Of a DNA stretch of 64,000 nt, positions 18,253-25,329 are shown piece by piece. The stretch is taken from assembly GCF_030813695.1 (NCBI RefSeq), contig NZ_JAUSVA010000002.1, positions 7,339,501 to 7,403,500 of the forward strand, written 5' to 3'. The first letter of the stretch is position 1. Each line of letters begins with the position of its first letter. Position numbers and translations under genes: made by a program. The DNA is from Kitasatospora herbaricolor (lineage in GTDB: Bacteria; Actinomycetota; Actinomycetes; Streptomycetales; Streptomycetaceae). A model generated the notes under the pieces. It ran no database searches. It was not told where the DNA came from and saw nothing but the letters and a program-made list of their open reading frames with translations.

Positions 18253-18426
18253 GTCAGTGGTCAGTGGTCAGTGGTCAGCTGTCTGCCGTCAGCTGCCATC
18301 TGAAATCTGACATCTGTCAGCCGTCATCTGATCCTCGTCATTTGTCATTCGTCATCTGTCATCGCCGCCGTTGCCCGTTGCCCGTTGCCCGTTGCCCGCC
18401 GCCCTGCGTCGGCGTCGGCGTCGGTT
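18253..18426. repeat. Cluster of heptamer tandem repeats in a lower-GC stretch
   Basis: Three copies of GTCAGTG (18253-18273) with a partial fourth are followed by degenerate GTCATCTGTCAT-type units. Four copies of GTTGCCC (18370-18397) and three GTCGGC units follow. The stretch is clearly poorer in GC than its surroundings. It lies between the C-S lyase start and the GNAT gene 3' end. No coding signal is seen. Confidence 0.75.
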
Positions 18427-18821
18427 CAGAGCCGCATCAGGCCGGCCGCCGTCGGGCGGAACCCGCAACGGGCGTAGAAGGTTTCGAGCTCGGGCTCGTA
18501 GTCGACGTGCAGCCAGTGCGCTCCGAGCGCCCGGGCCTCGGCCGCCGCGGCGCGCACCAGACGCACGCCGAGGCCGGCGCGCTGCTCGTCGGGGTGGACC
18601 GTGGTGTCCAGCACGAAGGCGTGCGCCCCGCCGTCGCCGACCACGTTGACGTACCCGACCAGCCGTCCGCCCCGGTGCAGGGCGACCCAGGTCAGGCTGC
18701 GTGCGAGCAGGGGTTCGAAGGCGGTCGTCCGGTGGTCGGGCCAGGCTGCCGTGAACAGCTCGTTGAGGGCTCCGTCGGTCAGGTCGGGCCGGACGGTGAG
18801 GACAAGATCGTCGATGGTCAT
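18426..18821 (-). CDS. GNAT family N-acetyltransferase
   Basis: 131 residues from ATG 18821. GNAT core: a beta4 stretch AHAFVLDTTVHPDEQ, then the acetyl-CoA pyrophosphate loop QRAGLGVRLVRAA (RxxGxG/A-like), and a C-terminal LETFYARCGFRPTAAGLM typical of the family. Substrate unknown. It is single-domain and slightly short. It appears to stand alone, with repeats downstream and an SRPBCC gene 75 bp upstream on the same strand. Confidence 0.85.
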   Translation of the reverse strand: MTIDDLVLTVRPDLTDGALNELFTAAWPDHRTTAFEPLLARSLTWVALHRGGRLVGYVNVVGDGGAHAFVLDTTVHPDEQRAGLGVRLVRAAAAEARALGAHWLHVDYEPELETFYARCGFRPTAAGLMRL

Positions 18822-18896
18822 GCCGGCAGGCTTTCATTCGCCGGGGCTGTCGTCTGCCGGCCGACGGGCCTCAGGGGCGCTGGAGGGCGTCAGCCG

Positions 18897-19352
18897 TCAG
18901 TGCCCCGGCACGGCCGCCAGGTGATCGCGCAGACCGCGTTCGCCGCCGCGCATCATGGCCGCGTGGTTGGCCAGGAAGACCGGCCTGGCGGGGACGGCCA
19001 GCAGGCGCAGCAGCGGTTTGCCCAGGCGGGCCTCCTCCTCGAACAGCACCTGGATGCCGGCGGGTTGGGACGTGACGGTCCAGCGTGACCAGCCGAGCAG
19101 GTCGCCCGTCATCCGGGCCTCCAGGACCCCGGCGGCCTCGTCCTGCCGGGCGGCGTGGACGGTGAAGACCAGTCGGTAGGGGAGAAGTGAGCGGACGACG
19201 AGTTCGCCGGCGTCGGCCGCCGTCTGCCGGACCGTACGGACCTGGGGCCACCAGCGCGGGTACCCGGCGACGTCCGCCAGCACGGTCAGCACCCGGCCGG
19301 GTGGGGCGTCGAACTGCCAGGCGCTGCTGAGGCGGTAGGTACTGAGATCCAT
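18897..19352 (-). CDS. SRPBCC (START-like) family protein
   Basis: 151 residues from ATG 19352. The opening pattern SSAWQFDAPPGRVLTVLADVAGYPRWWPQV is that of polyketide cyclase/dehydrase-like SRPBCC proteins, which bind a hydrophobic ligand in a helix-grip cavity. The later half contains alternating strands (RLVFTVHAARQDEA, WTVTSQPAGIQVLFEEEA) and the long C-terminal helix. No partner gene shows the substrate. It precedes the GNAT gene on the same strand by 75 bp. Confidence 0.8.
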   Translation of the reverse strand: MDLSTYRLSSAWQFDAPPGRVLTVLADVAGYPRWWPQVRTVRQTAADAGELVVRSLLPYRLVFTVHAARQDEAAGVLEARMTGDLLGWSRWTVTSQPAGIQVLFEEEARLGKPLLRLLAVPARPVFLANHAAMMRGGERGLRDHLAAVPGH

Positions 19353-19777
19353 CCGAGGCCCCCTGATTCGTGACGCCGGCCCGCCCCCGGCGCGCGGCGC
19401 GCCCCACGGTGGCCGGCTCCGTCCGGGCGGCCCGCACCGCGAGCGTCCCTCTCGTGCGAGCGATCGAGGGCCTGTCCCCGCGGGCGGAGCCGTGCCCGCC
19501 CGGCCGATCGGCCGAACCCTCCAGCCGCGGCTACCCGTTCAGGACGCCCGGCAACCCGACCCGGGCACCGGAGCCGCCCGGACGCGGGCCCCTCCGAGGC
19601 CCTCTCCCGAACAACTCCCCGCCCGACTTCCCGCCCGAACCCTGCCCGAATCCGGGCCGACCACCAGCCCGATCCGGGCCCGGTCCCGGGCCTCCGCCCC
19701 ACCCGCCACGGCCCCGCTCCGGCCTCGTTCCGGCCCGGCTCGCGGGCGGCTTCCGCGCTGCTCGTGGGCCCAATGCC
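19353..19777. other. Gene-free stretch upstream of the cellulase gene
   Basis: About 425 bp of C-rich, low-complexity sequence with Pro/Arg-biased open frames that lack ribosome sites and family resemblance. I see no gene. The last part leads into the first CebR-type operator and the cellulase promoter. Confidence 0.6.
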
Positions 19778-19791
19778 CGGGAGCGCTCCCA
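19778..19791. promoter_or_regulatory. CebR-type operator, distal copy
   Basis: CGGGAGCGCTCCCA matches the CebR palindrome TGGGAGCGCTCCCA with one end mismatch. It lies 196 bp upstream of the cellulase start. CebR is a LacI-family repressor released by cello-oligosaccharides. Confidence 0.75.
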
Positions 19792-19930
19792 CGATTGACA
19801 CGTCAACGCGGGCCAGTGGGGGCGCGGTTGTCGAATCGTCGAAATCAGTCCTAGACCTTGACGGAGCAGTTACCCCATGGCTTTATATGCCGTGAGGAAC
19901 GGGATGCCCTCCGACTTCGCCCCCCGATTG

Positions 19931-19944
19931 TGGGAGCGCTCCCA
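19931..19944. promoter_or_regulatory. CebR-type operator, proximal copy
   Basis: A perfect 14-bp palindrome TGGGAGCGCTCCCA lies 43 bp upstream of the cellulase GTG, probably in its promoter or early leader. With the distal copy 153 bp away it could allow DNA looping. Confidence 0.85.
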
Positions 19945-19987
19945 CTCATTTCCCCCTGGATCCCCCCCACCCGAAAGGATCCAAGAA

Positions 19988-22237
19988 GTGTCAGCACAGC
20001 TCCTTGCCCGGCTCAGAACCGCAGCTGTCGCCGTTGCCCTCAGCGCCACGGCCATCCTCCCGCTCGCCGCCGCGGCGCCGGCCCAGGCCGCGACCGCCAA
20101 GGTCGACAACCCGTATGTCGGCGCCGGGGTTTACGTGAACCCGGAGTGGTCAGCCCTCGCCGCCGCCGAGCCCGGTGGCAGCGCGGTCTCCAACCAGCCG
20201 ACCGCGGTCTGGCTGGACCGGATCGCCGCCATCAACGGCAGCAGCACCTCGATGGGCCTGCGCGCCCACCTGAACGCCGCAGTGGCCCAGGCCGCCGGCA
20301 AGCCGTACGTCGTGCAGCTCGTCGTCTACGACCTGCCCGGCCGTGACTGTGCGGCCCTTGCCTCCAACGGTGAGCTCGGCCCGACCGACCTGCCGCGTTA
20401 CAAGAGCGAGTTCATCGACCCGATCGCCGCGATCCTGGCCGACCCGGCCTACGCGAACCTGCGCATCGTGACGACGATCGAGATCGACTCGCTGCCGAAC
20501 CTGATCACGAACGCGGGCGGCACCGCCACCGCGACCGCCAACTGCGACGTGATGAAGGCCAACGGCAACTACGTCAACGGTGTCGGCTACGCGCTGAACA
20601 AGCTCGGCGCGATCTCCAACGTCTACAACTACATCGACGCTGGTCACCACGGCTGGCTCGGCTGGGACTCCAACCTCCAGCCGACCATCGACCTGCTGAA
20701 GACCGCTGCCACCTCCTCCGGCAGCACCGTCGCCAACGTGCACGGCTTCATCGTCAACACCGCCAACTACTCGGCGCTGAAGGAGCCCTACTTCACGATC
20801 GACGACGTGGTCGGCGGCCAGTCGATCCGTGCCACCTCGAAGTGGGTCGACTGGAACCGCTACGTCGACGAGCAGTCCTACGCCGTCGCGTTCCGCCAGA
20901 AGGCCGCCGCGTCCGGCTTCGACAGCAACATCGGCATGCTGATCGACACCTCGCGCAACGGCTGGGGCGGTGCCAACCGTCCCACCGGCCCCGGCCCGAC
21001 GACCAGCGGTGACGCCTACGTCAACGGTGGCCGCATCGACCGCCGCTTCCAGGCCGGCAACTGGTGCAACCAGTCCGGTGCGGGTCTCGGCGAGCGTCCG
21101 ACGGCGGCTCCGGCCGCCGGCATCGACGCCTACGTCTGGGTGAAGCCTCCGGGCGAGTCCGACGGTGCGTCCAAGGTCATCGCGAATGACCAGGGCAAGG
21201 GCTTCGACCGCATGTGCGACCCGACCTACACGGGCAACGCCCGCAACGGCAACCAGATGTCCGGCGCCCTGCCGGACGCGCCGCTGGCCGGTGCCTGGTT
21301 CTCCGCGCAGTTCCAGGAGCTGCTGAAGAACGCGTACCCGCCGGTCACCGGTGGCACCAGCGACACCGTCGCCCCGTCCGCGCCGTCCGCGCTGGTCTCG
21401 ACCGGCACCACCTCGGCGAGTGTCTCGCTCTCCTGGGCGGCTTCGACCGACAACGTCGGCGTCACCGGCTACGACATCTACCGCGGCGCCACCAAGGTCG
21501 GCTCCTCCACCTCCACCACCTTCACCGACAGCGGCCTGACCGCCTCGACGGCGTACAGCTACACGGTGAAGGCGAAGGACGCGGCCGGCAACGTCTCGGC
21601 GGCCTCCAACAGCGTGACCGCCACCACCACCGCGGTGACCGGCGACACCGTCGCCCCCACGGCGCCCTCGGCGCTGGTCTCGACCGGTAACACCTCGGCG
21701 AGCGTCTCGCTCTCCTGGGGTGCCTCGACCGACAACGTCGGCGTCACCGGCTACGACATCTACCGCGGTGCCACCAAGGTCGGCTCCTCCACCTCCACCA
21801 GCTACACCGACAGCGGCCTGACCGCCTCGACGGCGTACAGCTACACGGTGAAGGCGAAGGACGCGGCCGGCAACGTCTCGGCGGCCTCCAACAGCGTCAC
21901 GGTCACCACCGCCTCGACCGGTGGCACGGGCAACCTGGGCTGCACCGCGACGTACACCGTCAGCAGCGACTGGGGCGCCGGCTTCAACGCCGACGTGACG
22001 GTCAAGAACACCGGCACCACCGCCACCAGCCACTGGAAGGTCACCTGGAACTTCGGTGGCAACCAGCAGATCACCAACCTCTGGAACGGCAACAAGACCC
22101 AGACCGGTGCCGCCGTCAGCGTGACCGACGCGGGCTACAACGGGGCGCTCGCCGCCGGTGCCACCGCCGGCTTCGGCTTCGGCGCCAGCTACTCCGGCAG
22201 CAACTCGGTGCCGACGCTCACCTGCACCGCGAGCTGA
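19988..22237 (+). CDS. Secreted GH6 cellulase (cellobiohydrolase-type) with two FN3 domains and CBM2
   Basis: 749 residues from GTG 19988, with AAAGGA upstream; an upstream in-frame ATG at 19877 would place the perfect operator inside the gene and is rejected. The signal peptide is residues 1-34, ending APAQA. The GH6 catalytic domain (about 35-452) shows VVYDLPGRDCAALASNG, the ExD motif in TTIEIDSLPNL, and IDTSRNGWGG. Two FN3 modules (457-550 and 551-644) are near-identical, followed by a CBM2 cellulose-binding domain (about 648-749) with Cys at both ends. GH6 enzymes cut beta-1,4-glucan from the non-reducing end. Two CebR-type operators upstream predict induction by cello-oligosaccharides. 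Confidence 0.95.
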   Translation: MSAQLLARLRTAAVAVALSATAILPLAAAAPAQAATAKVDNPYVGAGVYVNPEWSALAAAEPGGSAVSNQPTAVWLDRIAAINGSSTSMGLRAHLNAAVAQAAGKPYVVQLVVYDLPGRDCAALASNGELGPTDLPRYKSEFIDPIAAILADPAYANLRIVTTIEIDSLPNLITNAGGTATATANCDVMKANGNYVNGVGYALNKLGAISNVYNYIDAGHHGWLGWDSNLQPTIDLLKTAATSSGSTVANVHGFIVNTANYSALKEPYFTIDDVVGGQSIRATSKWVDWNRYVDEQSYAVAFRQKAAASGFDSNIGMLIDTSRNGWGGANRPTGPGPTTSGDAYVNGGRIDRRFQAGNWCNQSGAGLGERPTAAPAAGIDAYVWVKPPGESDGASKVIANDQGKGFDRMCDPTYTGNARNGNQMSGALPDAPLAGAWFSAQFQELLKNAYPPVTGGTSDTVAPSAPSALVSTGTTSASVSLSWAASTDNVGVTGYDIYRGATKVGSSTSTTFTDSGLTASTAYSYTVKAKDAAGNVSAASNSVTATTTAVTGDTVAPTAPSALVSTGNTSASVSLSWGASTDNVGVTGYDIYRGATKVGSSTSTSYTDSGLTASTAYSYTVKAKDAAGNVSAASNSVTVTTASTGGTGNLGCTATYTVSSDWGAGFNADVTVKNTGTTATSHWKVTWNFGGNQQITNLWNGNKTQTGAAVSVTDAGYNGALAAGATAGFGFGASYSGSNSVPTLTCTAS
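21362..21925 (+). repeat. Tandem duplication of the FN3-coding segment
   Basis: Two adjacent 282-bp units (21362-21643 and 21644-21925) encode the FN3 linkers of the cellulase. They are nearly identical at the DNA level, including synonymous positions, which suggests recent duplication or gene conversion. Confidence 0.9.
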
Positions 22238-22293
22238 CGCACCGCCCCGGCGGGCGATTCCCGGTGCACCACCGGTGAACGACCGCCCAGCAT

Positions 22294-22325
22294 CCGGCCG
22301 GCCCCGAACTCCCGGGGCCGGCCGG
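22294..22325. terminator. Hairpin terminator after the cellulase gene
   Basis: CCGGCCGGCCCCG (22294-22306) and CGGGGCCGGCCGG (22313-22325) form a perfect 13-bp stem with a 6-nt loop, 57 bp beyond the cellulase stop. Confidence 0.75.
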
Positions 22326-22371
22326 ACCTGTCTTCGCCGGACCTGATTCCACCGGGGTCCGCGCCCGCGGG

Positions 22372-22489
22372 GCGGGTCAGGACCGAGCGGGTCAGGAGCG
22401 AGCGGGTGGGGCCCCGGGCGGGTCAGGACCGAGCGGGTCAGGAGCGAGCGGGTGGGGCCCCGGGCGGGTCAGGACCGAGCGGGTCAGGC
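22372..22489. repeat. 46-bp tandem repeat at the 3' end of the GH15 gene
   Basis: Units beginning GCGGGTCAGGACCGAG occur at 22372, 22418 and 22464, giving two full copies and a partial third with 46-bp period. Each unit carries TGA codons when read on the minus strand. The third copy contains the actual stop codon of the GH15 gene. Confidence 0.9.
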
Positions 22490-24382
22490 CCCGGTGGCCG
22501 GCTCGGCCAGCGTGAAGGCCGTGTTCACCAGCGCGACATGGGTGAACGCCTGCGGCATGTTGCCCAGTTGGCGGCCCTCCAGCGGGTCCCACTCCTCGGC
22601 GAGCAGGCCGAGGTCGTTGGCCAGATCGACCACCCGGGTGAACAACTCCCTCGCCTCGTCCCGGCGTCCGGTGGCGACGAGGGCATCGGCCAGCCAGAAC
22701 GAGCAGGCGAGGAAGGCGCCTTCGCCGCCGGGCAGCCCGTCCGCCCGGACCGGTCCGTCCGCAGGTCCCGGCCCGCCGGCCCCCGTCCGCCCGCCGGCCC
22801 CCGTCCGTCCGGCCCGGCCCCGTCCGGCCCGGCCCCGCCCGTCGGCCGACCCGCCGGGACGGCTGTGCCGCACCCCGTTGTACCGCCGGACGAATCCGCC
22901 GTGGTCGAGCCCGGCCCGGACGGCGTCCACCGTGCGGACCACCCGCGGGTCGTCCGGCGGCAGGAACCCGCTCTTCACCACGAACAGCGTGGCCGCGTCC
23001 AACTCCTGTCCGCCGTAGTGCTGGACGAAGGTGCCGCGCCGCCGGTCGTACCCGTGGGCGCAGACGTCGGCGTGCACGGCGTCCCGCATCGCGCGCCAGC
23101 GATCGACGGGCGCGGGCAGGCCGGTGGCCTCGGCCAGTTTCACCGCGCGGTCGGCGGCGACCCAGGCCATCACCTTGGAGTGGACGAAGTGGCGGCGGGC
23201 GCTGCGGAACTCCCAGAGGCCCTCGTCCGGCTCCTGCCAGTGCTGCTCCAGGTAGCCCATCAGCGCCCGCAGCAGGCCCCAGACGTGCCGTTCCATCGGG
23301 ATACCGGCCAGCAGCGCGAGGTGGAGGGTGTCCACCACCTCGCCGTAGACGTCCAGTTGGAGTTGCGCGACGGCCGCGTTGCCGAACCGGACGGGCCGGG
23401 AGTCCTCGTAGCCGGGCAGCCAGCCGGCCTCGGTCTCGGTGACCACGCGCTCGCCCGCGACGCCGTACATGGTCTGCAGGTCGCGCGGGTCGCCGGCGAT
23501 GGCCCGCAGCAGCCACTGGCGCCAGGCCGCCGCCTCCTCGCGGAACCCGCCGCGCAGCAGCGCGGAGAGCGTCATGCTGGAGTCGCGCAGCCAGCAGAAC
23601 CGGTAGTCCCAGTTGCGGGTGCCGCCGATCAGTTCGGGCAGCGCGGCGGTGGGCGCGGCGACGATGCCGCCGGTCGGCGCGTAGGCGAGGGCCTTGAGGG
23701 TGATCAGGGAACGCAGCACCGGATCGCGCCACTCGCCCCGGTAACGGAAGCTGCCGGCCCAGTCCTGCCAGCGCCCGAGGGTGGCTGCCAGGGCCTGGTC
23801 GGGATCGGTGTTCGGGGTGCTCTGCAGGTGGGAGGGCTGCCAGGTGAGCAGGAAGGCGACCCGCCGCCCGGCGGTGACGGTGAAGTCGGAGACGGTGGTG
23901 CCGTCCGCGCCGTAGGTGTGCACGCCGGGCGGTACCCGTAACCAGGCGGAGTCGGGCCCCGCGACGGCCACCCGGTGGTGCCCGGTGCGGCGCACCCAGG
24001 GGTCGATCCGGCCGTAGTTGAAGCTCAGTCGCAGTTCGCCGCGCATCTCGACGCTGCCGGTGAGGCCCTCGACGATCCGTACCAGCCGCGGGACCTTGTC
24101 GCGCTGCGGCATGAAGTCGGTGACCCGGACACTGCCGGTGGCGGTGTGCCATTCGGACTCCAGGACGAGGCTGTCGCCGCGGTACTTGCGCGAACCGCAC
24201 GGACCGGCGCCGGCCGGGGCGAGCCGCCAGCTGCCGTGGCGCTGTTCGCCGAGCAGTGCGGCGAAGCAGCTGGGGGAGTCGAACCGGGGCAGGCAGAGCC
24301 AGTCGACCGATCCGTCCCGTCCGATCAGGGCGGCGGTCTGCAGGTCCCCGATCAGGGCGTAGTCCTCAATCCGTCCACTCAT
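22484..24382 (-). CDS. Glycoside hydrolase family 15 protein (glucoamylase/trehalase-like)
   Basis: 632 residues from ATG 24382 (MSGRIEDYALIGD); a GTG at 24439 gives a longer product but no better ribosome site. The N-terminal beta-sandwich is followed by an alpha/alpha barrel with RNWDYRFCWLRDSSMTLSAL and RYRGEWRDPVLRSLITLKAL, typical of actinobacterial GH15 enzymes, some of which are trehalases. No signal peptide is seen, so it acts in the cytoplasm. Near residues 515-560 there is a Gly/Arg-rich low-complexity insertion (units like GRGRAGR and TGAGG) inside the barrel. It is divergent from the DUF574-type methyltransferase gene. Confidence 0.9.
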   Translation of the reverse strand: MSGRIEDYALIGDLQTAALIGRDGSVDWLCLPRFDSPSCFAALLGEQRHGSWRLAPAGAGPCGSRKYRGDSLVLESEWHTATGSVRVTDFMPQRDKVPRLVRIVEGLTGSVEMRGELRLSFNYGRIDPWVRRTGHHRVAVAGPDSAWLRVPPGVHTYGADGTTVSDFTVTAGRRVAFLLTWQPSHLQSTPNTDPDQALAATLGRWQDWAGSFRYRGEWRDPVLRSLITLKALAYAPTGGIVAAPTAALPELIGGTRNWDYRFCWLRDSSMTLSALLRGGFREEAAAWRQWLLRAIAGDPRDLQTMYGVAGERVVTETEAGWLPGYEDSRPVRFGNAAVAQLQLDVYGEVVDTLHLALLAGIPMERHVWGLLRALMGYLEQHWQEPDEGLWEFRSARRHFVHSKVMAWVAADRAVKLAEATGLPAPVDRWRAMRDAVHADVCAHGYDRRRGTFVQHYGGQELDAATLFVVKSGFLPPDDPRVVRTVDAVRAGLDHGGFVRRYNGVRHSRPGGSADGRGRAGRGRAGRTGAGGRTGAGGPGPADGPVRADGLPGGEGAFLACSFWLADALVATGRRDEARELFTRVVDLANDLGLLAEEWDPLEGRQLGNMPQAFTHVALVNTAFTLAEPATGA

Positions 24383-24522
24383 CGGTGCTATTATCCGGCC
24401 CTCCGCCTGCCCCGGCAGGCCGGGAGCCTCCAGTTGCACCCCTTCGGCGTGCGGAGGATGATCTTCTGTGCCTGTTGTCTCCTCCGAGCCGGATATAGCC
24501 GGGAAACTAAAGGGGTACCGCC

Positions 24523-25329
24523 ATGCGGCGACCGGACTGGGTACCGGCTGGAACAGACCTGGACAAGCCCAACGCGGCCCGGGTCTACGACTACTACCTG
24601 GGCGGCTCGCACAACTTCGAGGTCGACCGCGAGATGGGGCGCAAGGCGATGGCCCTCTGGCCCGACCTTCCGATGATCATGCGGTCGAACCGGGCCTTCC
24701 TGCGCCGCGCGGTCCAGTTCGTGGCCGAGTCCGGCATCTCCCGCTTCCTGGACATCGGCTCCGGCATCCCGACCTTCGGCGCGGTGCACGAGGTGGCCAG
24801 GGCGATCCGCCCCGGCTCCGAGGTGGTCTACGTGGACCGCGACCCGGTGGCGGTCGCGCACAGCCGGCTGCTGCTGGAGCACGACCCGCTCAGCCACGTC
24901 GTCCAGGCCGACCTGCGCGAGCCGCAGGACATCCTGTCCCGGCCCGAGGTGCGGGAGCTGCTGGCCCCCGGTGAGCCGGTCGCGGTGCTGCTGGTCGCGG
25001 TGCTGCACTTCGTCACCGACGCGGAGGACCCGTGGCGTTCGGTGTCGGTGCTGCGGGACGCGCTCCCGCCCGGCAGCGCGCTGGTGCTCTCGCACGCGTC
25101 TCTGGAGGGCCGGCCCGACCAGGCGGAGGACCACCAGGCCCTCTACCGGATGACGCCCACTCCGCTGACGATGCGTACGCGTGACCAGATCATCTCGCTC
25201 TTCGAGGGCTTCGAGCTGGTCGAGCCCGGGGTGGTGTACCTGCCGCAGTGGCACCCGGAGAACCCCGCCGCAGTCGGCGAGCACCCGGAGCGGATGACCG
25301 GCATGGCGGGTGTGGGGCTCCGGCCGTGA
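24523..25329 (+). CDS. DUF574-type SAM-dependent methyltransferase
   Basis: 268 residues from ATG 24523, with AAAGGGG upstream. The N-terminus DKPNAARVYDYYLGGSHNFEVDRE has the DYYLGG signature of the DUF574/Methyltransf_19 family, abundant in Streptomyces. The SAM-binding motif is FLDIGSGIPTFG, with acidic EVVYVDRDPVAVAHS and AVLHFVTDAEDP later. Substrates of the family are largely unknown. The stop overlaps the next start by 4 nt (GTGA), so it is translated with the c-di-GMP protein and probably works in the same pathway. Confidence 0.92.
   Translation: MRRPDWVPAGTDLDKPNAARVYDYYLGGSHNFEVDREMGRKAMALWPDLPMIMRSNRAFLRRAVQFVAESGISRFLDIGSGIPTFGAVHEVARAIRPGSEVVYVDRDPVAVAHSRLLLEHDPLSHVVQADLREPQDILSRPEVRELLAPGEPVAVLLVAVLHFVTDAEDPWRSVSVLRDALPPGSALVLSHASLEGRPDQAEDHQALYRMTPTPLTMRTRDQIISLFEGFELVEPGVVYLPQWHPENPAAVGEHPERMTGMAGVGLRP

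Noticed and set aside
18253..18300. CRISPR-like array
   Set aside because: The units are 7 bp without spacers; no cas genes are present.
19370..19854. Pro/Arg-rich open frames before the cellulase gene
   Set aside because: They run across the CebR-type operator, lack ribosome sites and have a composition typical of shadow frames.
19877..19987. Longer cellulase start at ATG 19877
   Set aside because: It would put a perfect CebR operator inside the gene and add 37 residues before a normal signal peptide; GTG 19988 has a ribosome site.
9010..22237. Thaxtomin-type pathogenicity island (NOS plus CebR-controlled genes)
   Set aside because: No txtA/txtB NRPS, TxtE P450 or TxtR is present, and CebR-type sites normally control cellulases.
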